Positions 37,801 through 46,800 of a stretch of 64,000 bases of DNA are shown piece after piece. Positions within the stretch are counted from its first letter, which is position 1, and each line of letters starts with the position of its first letter. The notes below the pieces were generated by a model. That model searched no databases. It was not told the DNA's origin and saw only the letters and a list, made by a program, of their open reading frames with translations. The stretch lies in contig CAXAMN010015336.1 of NCBI GenBank assembly GCA_963970005.1, forward strand, positions 62,001 through 126,000, given 5' to 3'. Made by a program: the position numbers and the translations under genes. Origin of the DNA: Durusdinium trenchii. Lineage: Eukaryota; Sar; Dinophyceae; Suessiales; Symbiodiniaceae.

Positions 37801-40800
37801 TAGGTTTTGAGAGACCAAGGGCTGTTTGGAGCGTCTGGGTAGTTCGTCAGAGTGTACCGATGGGTGAGGGGCGGTGCTTGGGTGGTTGACCCGAACACAG
37901 ACAGGGCGGCAAAAAGGCGGTGGCCGGGGGACCTACATCGCGTGGTCAGCTGAACATGTCACGACCTTGGTCCTTGGGCCAACTGGATCTTGATCCCAAG
38001 AGAGGTTGAGTGACCTTATAGAACCCTGGTCTGTGGTACATATGGGATGGGCGACGTTGGGGCTCTTCAACCTCTCTAGGGATCCGTAGCCAACTGGCCC
38101 AACCCTGCGATCCACACGGGTTCCGCGAACCTTCCGCGGCGACGTTGCCCAATGGGTCAGCTCTAGGGAGCTCACCGCACCCGGTCGTCCTCCCTCTCAG
38201 TCCTCGCTGGGTGCCGAAGTTCCGAGCCGAACCGTCTCGGGCGGCGGTCTCAGCTTCGACGTGCCGACGCAGCGCAGAACGACGTGACGGGACGATGTGC
38301 TTTGATACACACACCCAGACACTTCCACTTCGTTGGCCTGGAATAGTTGACCTACATCAGCCTCGTAAATAGGGTAAATGTCGACCTACAACGATTTTTT
38401 CATACATGGAGTGTCTGGGAAAAGACCTTTGAGGCTGTCCGGCTCAGTGAAAGGACCGGGTCAGCGGCGGTTCCTGCGATGTTAAGCCGCTGGAAGACCA
38501 ACATGGAGCTGGAACAAGAACTCACGGTGAGAATCACGGTACAACAGATGAGCAACTTGGCATTTCTTGGAACATGTTGGTTTTGGTGTCCTTAGAATAT
38601 GATATTCCTAGATGATGCACCTGCTTGATGCTCTCCATTGATGTTTTTTCAGGTGGAAAAACTACTGCACTTGAAGTTTCTCCTGACATGACCATCGGCG
38701 AGTTCAAGAGAGAGCTCAAAGAACTGCAAGACTACGAAGATGAGTTGATGAAAAAGATGACCTCAGTCAAAGTGATCATGGGTGAAACTATGCTGGTTGA
38801 CAACGACCAGATGATTTGGAAAGCTGGAATTTCTCCGGATGTGATTTTGCAGGTTTGCTTCACGGTCGCCGGGATTTGTTTCATCGTGTGGTTCCTGATG
38901 TTCCAACATGCCCAGACACTATGTATGGAATATTTACCTACATTGACCCCTTTTCAACCACTCCAGTGTATGTAAATTATGTCATACATCCAGGACCCTC
39001 TAAGGGGTGCCCAATGGAAGCCTATAGGTAGTGTGGGGTAGTCCATTGGACACCCCTTAGAGGGTCCTGGATGGAGTGTCTGGAATGTTCCAGCCAGTTG
39101 CATGTTCTTTGGTTTGGCGATGCTTCAAACAAACACTTCCTTTTAGATAGGGGCAATAGACATTCCACGAAACCCTTTTCAATTTAATACTTTGCTGTAA
39201 TTATATGTTGTATGATATGATATATTACGCACCCTAAAAGTCCATGCCCATGTTTTAATGGTTTTTAGGTGACCTCCAAAATAGTCTTTGGACTTCTAGA
39301 GTAGTATATGTGCCCATAGATTGGGCTTGGGGCTAGCTTTGCTTGATCCAACCGTGAATCCCCTCAGCTAAGGTACTGTTGGAATGTAATGCCTAAGAAA
39401 ATAGCAACCAAAAAAATGTAAGATGTATACCAGCACCCTCCAACAGGTTTGCTTTGGCCATAGAGGTGGTGACCTGTGAAGTCGGGTTCTGGTCTTTTCC
39501 CTTTGTAGCCCATGATGAAGAAGCGCGCCGCACCCAGCCACGCGAATGGGCTTGTTACGTCTCGACCGGACCAGCCGAACCCAATGGAGGACTGGTGGCG
39601 CCGACCTTCGCAGAGAAGGTGCGCCACAACCAAGAGAGGTTTTTTGAGGTCGCTGATACTGTCGGACCCAGGGATCCTGTGGATATGGGATGGGCTGTCG
39701 CTCAACACGGCTGTGAAAAACCTCTCTTGGAACGTGCGCAGCAATTCCCGGTGCGCCAGGGCAATGCTGTCGTGTGGGAATGCCCCAGACCTACAGTGAG
39801 GTAGATCAAGCGTGGGAGGGGGCCACCGAACGGTGGTGGAACCTGGCACGGCGCTGACGTTCGTTGCCCGTCGGTCACCAGACTAACCTCGCTGAAGGAG
39901 TGCAACTGAGAACCTGAAAACACCTCCACAAACATTTTCTCTACCCAGACGCTCATGGGCCCTCATATGGAGGGGTCAGGGGTCTCAAATACTTAGGTTT
40001 TGAGAGAGCGTCTGGGTAGATATGGGCTCCAGATCCAAGAGGGATGCGCCAAACATGACAATGATGGTAAGGACCTTGAACCAAAATCCACCAGGACCCC
40101 TGGGCCAGGGGTACCTATAGCTCCTTAGAGTCGCCTTAGAGGGGTATCCATGAACCACCCGAGCTCCACGGGCTCTGGGCCATAGGAACGAAGTGCGAGG
40201 GACCGAGGGACCGATCAGGTGGGCTGAGAAGCAAAGAGGAGAAGTTCGGAGCGGAAACCAAACCGAGCACCGCGGAAGCCTGGGAACTCCTGCCGGTTCT
40301 TTCTTCTCGAACCAAATCCAACCAAACCTAGCACTTCCTGTATAGGAGACCTGTTTAGGCAATGGAAAGACCAAACTAGACTGCATTACAACGCTGAGCG
40401 TGAAGGCGAAGGCCGAGGCTACAGCTCCGTACGGTGCAGCTCCCTGTAGTAGTGACCAGGTGCAGCCTCAGCTTGACAGGGATGTGAGGCACATGAGGCA
40501 CGCAGTGGCAACCCCAGCCATAAAAGCACATGAGGCACGCGCTGCAGACGCGAGACAAGCACTCACCAAGAGAGCCCCGGCAAGCGACAAAAGCTTAAGC
40601 AGAACACCAAACGATGTCCATCCGCTTCAACCAAGGTACCACTGTAGCAGTTGTAAGGCAGCTAACTTAGAGGACCAGAAAGTGGAGAAGAGTTGGAATG
40701 TAAAAATCTAATCATGGCCGCCCAAGCTATATATTACAAAGCGGCTTTTCCCCGTGCAGCCTCCACAGCCATAAAACCTTTGATTACATCACGCAGCCAT

Positions 40801-43800
40801 CACCCTGGCTGCGTCATGTTCTGTCCTTGAGGTCCACTCAGTTGAGTGTTCCAGAGCAGAGGAGCTGAGTGACGAAGAGCTCGGAAGACTTGATGAGGAC
40901 GAAGACTCCGAAGAGGAAGATGCAGACTTCGAAGACCTGTTCGTCGTCCAAATCCCGGAGGGCGCCACCGAGATTGGGCCACGGGCCTTTGAGAGATGCC
41001 GACTGCTTGGGAGGGTGTCCATGTCTGGAGTGACAAAGATTGGAGCAGAAGCCTTTTCCCTTTGCAGTTCATTGACGAGTGTGACATTTCCAGAGTCTGT
41101 GACGGAGATTGGACCTTTTGCTTTTCAAGACTGTAGATCCTTGACGAATTTGACCATTCCAGACTCTGTGACCAAGATTGGAGAGGGCGCCTTTTTTGGC
41201 TGCACCTCTTTGACCAGTTTAAGAATTCCACATTCCTTGAACCAGATTGAACGAAGTGTCTTTTTTCGCTGCAGCTCATTGACCAGCTTGACAATTCCAG
41301 ACTCTGTGACAAAGATTGGACCAAGCGCCTGTTGTGGCTGCAGTTCCTTGACCAGCTTGACACTTCCAGACTCGGTGACGGAGATTGGAGAACGCGCCTT
41401 TTTCGGTTGCACGTCTTTGTCGGAACCTACTTTTCTTGACATTTTGGTCCGTCGTGTGAGTCGTGTGTTGCCTCCACCTGCTCGGTAGTCTTTTCCAACT
41501 GTGCTTTGGGCCAACAGCCCTGCTCAGCAGCCGCAGAAAAGTTAAGAACCGGACCCCTCAAGGCAAGGGTCGGACCCTCCATAGCAGAGGTCTGAACCTT
41601 AGTCCATTTGAGGGCCCGGATTCTTAGGGCAGGAAAGCAACACTGTTTCGAATGATGTCCAGACGTCAAAGCGCTGAAAAAACTTGGATTTGCAGCTGAA
41701 TTTGTTTGCTGAAACCATTGATTTGCAACCTACCCCGGCATTTATATCCAAATTTGAATCATCTCCAGGTCACCCTGGGATTGGGGGTCCCTTGCGGGGT
41801 CCCCACTCCACAGGAACAGCTTTCAGTTCGGCTCATCGACCGGGTCATGTTCGGGGTCAAGCAAGAGTCTGCAATCGTAGGTGATGGGTTGCGTGTTGGG
41901 GCTGAGCGGCGTCCTCGGCGGTCGCGTGTGGGTTCCGCGCGAACCGAGCAAAGACGATGGACGCCGAGGTACGTGTCCATGGAGTACTTCAAGCAGAAGA
42001 TCGTGGCGGGCGAGGTCGGCTCCAGTGCCCCTCATGGCTGCAATGAGTGTGTTTTTCCTGGTCCGTTTTTTGGGGGGGGCTGCCGGGGAGGGAGGCGTTG
42101 GATGCGTGGGTTTGTGGGTTTGCATCGATCTGGGTACTGAAGAAAGAATTGGAGAAGAGACATGGTGAGTGGGGAACCGACTGAAACCTACTTATAATAT
42201 ATATTATATATATATATATATATCAGATCTTCAGAAAGAGGACATGTGGTAGACTGGTAAACCAACCAAACTGAAAGGCTCCAGCACGGCCCTGTGTGTT
42301 GATGTGTGTCCACTTCTTTCTGCCTATAAGTCTCGCAGTTGTATTTATAACATGTTATAAGTTTTAAAACATTCCCCAAAACTCCCACCCGGGCAGTGCC
42401 GTGGCAGCGTTCCAAAGACTGAGGCGATGCCGCATAAGGTCAACCCGATTGATTTTGAGACGCTGCGACGGGTTTTGGTTTCGGATGGGGGGAACATGGG
42501 GGAACTAAGGCTGGTTTGGGTTCCTGCTTTGGAGCATGAAGTACCTAGAAAAAACATCCAACAACTGGAATCCTGACGGATGTCAGATGGGTTTTGTTTG
42601 GAGGGAGGGCCGTGTTTGACGTATCAACCTGTTTGTTAAACTCAGAGGACTGCATGGCAATGTCATGTCCTGTCACAGCGGGTTGGTTGAAGTGGTTTGA
42701 TATGGTTTGAGACTTCATCGAGTCGTTTAATGACAATTCCCAGACACTCGAAGGAACTGGAATAGTTGCATACATTGGGGTCATTTTCATGGGTTTAAAT
42801 GTATGTATGTACAGCAACTCTTCCAGTCCCATGGAGTGTCTAGGATTGATCACGTCAATTCTTGGGACAGACACAATTCAACGTTGAAGACAAGCAACGA
42901 AAAAAGGCCTTAGGGCTCCTAGTGAGGTCTAGTGAGGGTACGGAATCAACATACACAGTAATAAAACATTCAAACCCTTATACCAGGACCCTCCTGTCGG
43001 GGTGTCCTGGCTGGACTACCCCACACTACCTATAGGCTTCCAGACAGGGCACCCCGACTGGAGGGTCCTGGTACTCCAGTGTCAGACCAATCCGCCCTTC
43101 CCAACGTCAGGAATGCTGAGGGTAACCTTGGATTCGCGAACGCTGCTTGGTTTTTCGTGGGAGGTCAGTCGAGGGCGGGTATAGATGGTACCCTAAGGGT
43201 CCAGGACTATCCTGAGGATGTCCTTTGACCCCTCAAGACCATTCTCAGGAAGTACTTTCACCTCCAAGGCCATCCTCAGGAGGTACCTGGACCCTATGGG
43301 GTATGGATAAGAAGCTGGACATGAAGCGAGAGAACCACCTATATAGTGGTTGTGGATCTGTTGGATCGTTAGTATTTCCCATTCGTAGCTCAATATAAAT
43401 CCCTTGTACTCCAAATTGAGGCAAACAAGACGCCTGTTAGAGATGTTGGATCTGAACTCACCCTACCAGGTCAGCAGTTCCTGACCTTATTGGACCTTGG
43501 TGGTACAAAGACAGGACGACTCGGACTGGAGACTGGGACCTAAAGGGCTGAACATCCAATTCAGGTCGGACGAAAAGGGTTGGTCCATGTCATGAAGGCA
43601 GACATGACATGTCAAGTGAATCAAACCCCAAGCCGCGACCCGTAGTCTGGACCGTCCAATCCTTTCCCATAGGGTGGTTGGTGTTTTTCTGATGTGTGAG
43701 GGTGGTTTTGGAGGTGACCAGTACTCGTCGTTGAGTGTTTTGTTCCATGGTTTTTCATCCATCCCGAAGCATCTGGGAAGGCGAGCGAGACAGAGGATTG

Positions 43801-46800
43801 GAGGGAGGAACCCCCTATGCGAATGGCCATGGTAGTTGTTGTTGTTGTTCTTCTTCTTCTTCTTCTTATTTTTCTTCTTCTTCTTTTTCTTCTGATCCTT
43901 CAAACCTCCAAATTTTGCGCAAGACTTCAGAGTGATCCATACCACCTCTCTGCCCCAAATCAACGGTCCTCTCCCTTTGAACCCCCCAAGCTCCCGCTCC
44001 CGCCTCCGCCTCCGCTTTGGCCGTTCACCAGTCGCGGACCTGCACGGTCCGCGTCGGCGTGCGCCGCTGCAGGCGATGCTGGAGCACTTGGCGCAGAAGC
44101 TCCCGGTGAGTCGGTTGCAGAGAGATCTCACAGAGCCTCGGTCGCGAGCTCGGAGCGCGCTCCTCGGGCGCGGTCCCAATGCCCGGGAGGGCCCTGGGCA
44201 ACCGTTGTGTTCCAGACCATGGGAGAGGTCTGTGCTGGCATCCACCCCAAGCAGCAGTGTGCTTGCAGTGTGGGGTGGCTTGCTCGATCCCTGGTTGTGG
44301 GGGCTCCTAATATCCATCCGATGGATGCACCCCGAGCACCTGACCGTTTGGGATGTGGGCCGTTGGGAAGACCGACCTATAATGGACAGGAAGGGATAGG
44401 AAGAACCCGGTGGGGCCGGGGAAGGATCGGATTCAGTTGACTGTAGTGGATAGTGTGAAAGACTTCAGAGAAGATAAAAGACTGCTGTAGATTCATTTTA
44501 CCAAACTTTTTACACCGGCCCAAGATAGCCTCAAGTATAGATGTCAGGAAGTATTCATTTTACATGCAGTAGATTTCAGGACTTCTCGGAAGCACTGGAG
44601 CTCCAGAGTCGCATAAATTCAATGATGGTGGGTATCACTCGAAGTAAAGTAATGTCATTTTTGCGACAGGAAATTCGACGTCAAACACCTGCATTTGGGC
44701 GGAGAACGTGTGTTGTTTCTTCATTTCTTCTTCAGTCGGACAGTCGGACATAAAAGTTACATACGGGTCTCCATTTCTACAACAGACCCATGCCTGTTCT
44801 TCCGGTAATCCACAGGGGATGGTGCCTTTGCGGCTTGCGTTTTTGTGACAAACTTGACCATCCCGGACTCAGTGACCCACATTGAGGGTCAGGCCTTGGC
44901 TGGTTGCACAGCCTTGGCAAATTTGACCATTCCGGACTCTGCGACCTACATTGGGAATCATGCCTTGCCGCTCTTTGGTTGACTTGACCATCCTCGACTC
45001 AGTGACACACATCGGCACTTTTGCCTTTCGGAGAGCTAGACCATCCGAACTCAATTACCCACATTGGGATTTATGCCTTTGCGAGTTGCAGCTCTTTGGC
45101 AATTCTGACGATCCCTGACTCAGTGACCCACGTTGGTCCCTGTGTCCCTTTGACGGTTGCGGGTCTTTGGCAAACCTGACACAATCTCAGTGATTCACAT
45201 GATTCACATCTTCCATGGGGGGGCTGGTTTGGGGTGGTGAATGGACACGGTAGGAGCTCTAATTGAACACCCTGTATACCTCGCGAAAGGCCCTCACATC
45301 GACTGGGCTGCAGCTCGAGCTGGTGAGTGAACAAACGGCCTCCCCCCAAAAAACGGCGGAAAGCAGGTGCCAGCTGTTGACGAAGAGTTTCTCTTCTTCG
45401 CACATCCACCCAGACGCGACCCGGTACCGCCGGCCCCCGGTCATCCGAACGGGTCAAAGGGGTCGGACCCGGTTGTGCGAACGGGGGGTTTCTCACCAAT
45501 CTGGCCTTGAGGGACCAGGTTCTTGGGGCGTCGTGAATTCGGAGCGTCTGGGTATTCAGTTATTTTTTTGTAGGGTCGGTCGCATGGATGTCAACCCCAG
45601 ATCCTGACTGAGTATGGCCCAGAATAGAATCAGGCATCATTCTGCCTTTCTCATTCCGCCCACAGCTGCGGACAACTGCATGCTTCCAAGATCTTCCAAC
45701 ACAACCAGCAGTGGAAAGGTAATCCCGTTCCCATCCCTCCTCTCCTCTTCCAGAACCTTCAGTTCGTGACCTCTTTGGAGTCTGTAAGTGACCTCTTCAG
45801 GCACTAAGTCACTAAGTGACCTCAGCCACTGGGATCTCAAGTTTGGTCACTTTGAAGGTCCTGGTTGTGGTGCCTGTGGGTGGATCTCCACTGCGCGTCG
45901 AGGATTCCACGGTGCTGCGGAATGTGGGGCTGCCATTGGCCCACACGGCGATTGCGCTCAGTTCCCTGCAGCGCGGCTTGGGGAAGCTCCTGGTGAACAA
46001 GGCCCTTCGTAGGATGATTCCATGTGTTTTGGAATTGGTTGATCATCCAAACGGCGACGAATCACCCGCCAGTTGTTGATCCATCAATTTGTTAGATGTT
46101 TCATGATGTTTCTTTGATCGTTGGATCTTCACTGACTATGTTAAACCCCCCAAAGAAAACACACAAGTTGTTGGGATTAAAAAAAAGAAAAACACGGGGA
46201 GACTCACAAACATGTGGACGATTCCTAACCCAGACGCGACCAGTTTGGGACTGGCATAGGACTGCCGAAAAACGGCCAGGGGTGGTGCCAGGGGGGTCTG
46301 TCTGGGGCGGCAGAACTATGGCATACACTACCAGATCTACCAGGACCCTCAAGGTGGTTTCTGGGCACCTGTTTTCACCAGGAAGCACCTGTGAAGTCGG
46401 GTCCAGGTATGGCAGTCCCATGGAGTGTATGGGTCATGATGTTCCTTCGCCGGAAGATCCTTCACCCGTCGAGTTCGAACCCGGGTTCCCTGGCCCCCCA
46501 GCTTCGCCGTCCGTGGCAGGCGGCGGTGGAGGCCGACTTAGAGGGCAACTGGGCAGTGGTCGCAGAGGCGAAGCCCAGAGGGGCCAGGGTGGTAGCCGCA
46601 TTCGTGAGAAGGTTTGGTGGATGTGAATTTGTGGATGTGATCCATCGAGACAAGGGAGGAGAAGAGATGTTTCAATAGAAAACAGGAGCGAACAAATTAC
46701 CGAACATGTTTGTCGATGGTTGCCTATTCATTTCTAAAACCATATTTTTTTGCAAGGCATACATTTCGCATATGGTTGCATAGTTGGAAGATCTATATAT

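Noticed and set aside
40800-41514. Antisense frames of 187 and 129 aa opposite LRR gene 3
   Set aside because: Shadows of the LRR repeats on the opposite strand.
43487-44440. Frames of 276 aa (minus) and 207 aa (plus) around 43.8 kb
   Set aside because: Both are stretched by the GTT/CTT microsatellite; only the purB exon 18 part (44073-44135, another frame) has homology.
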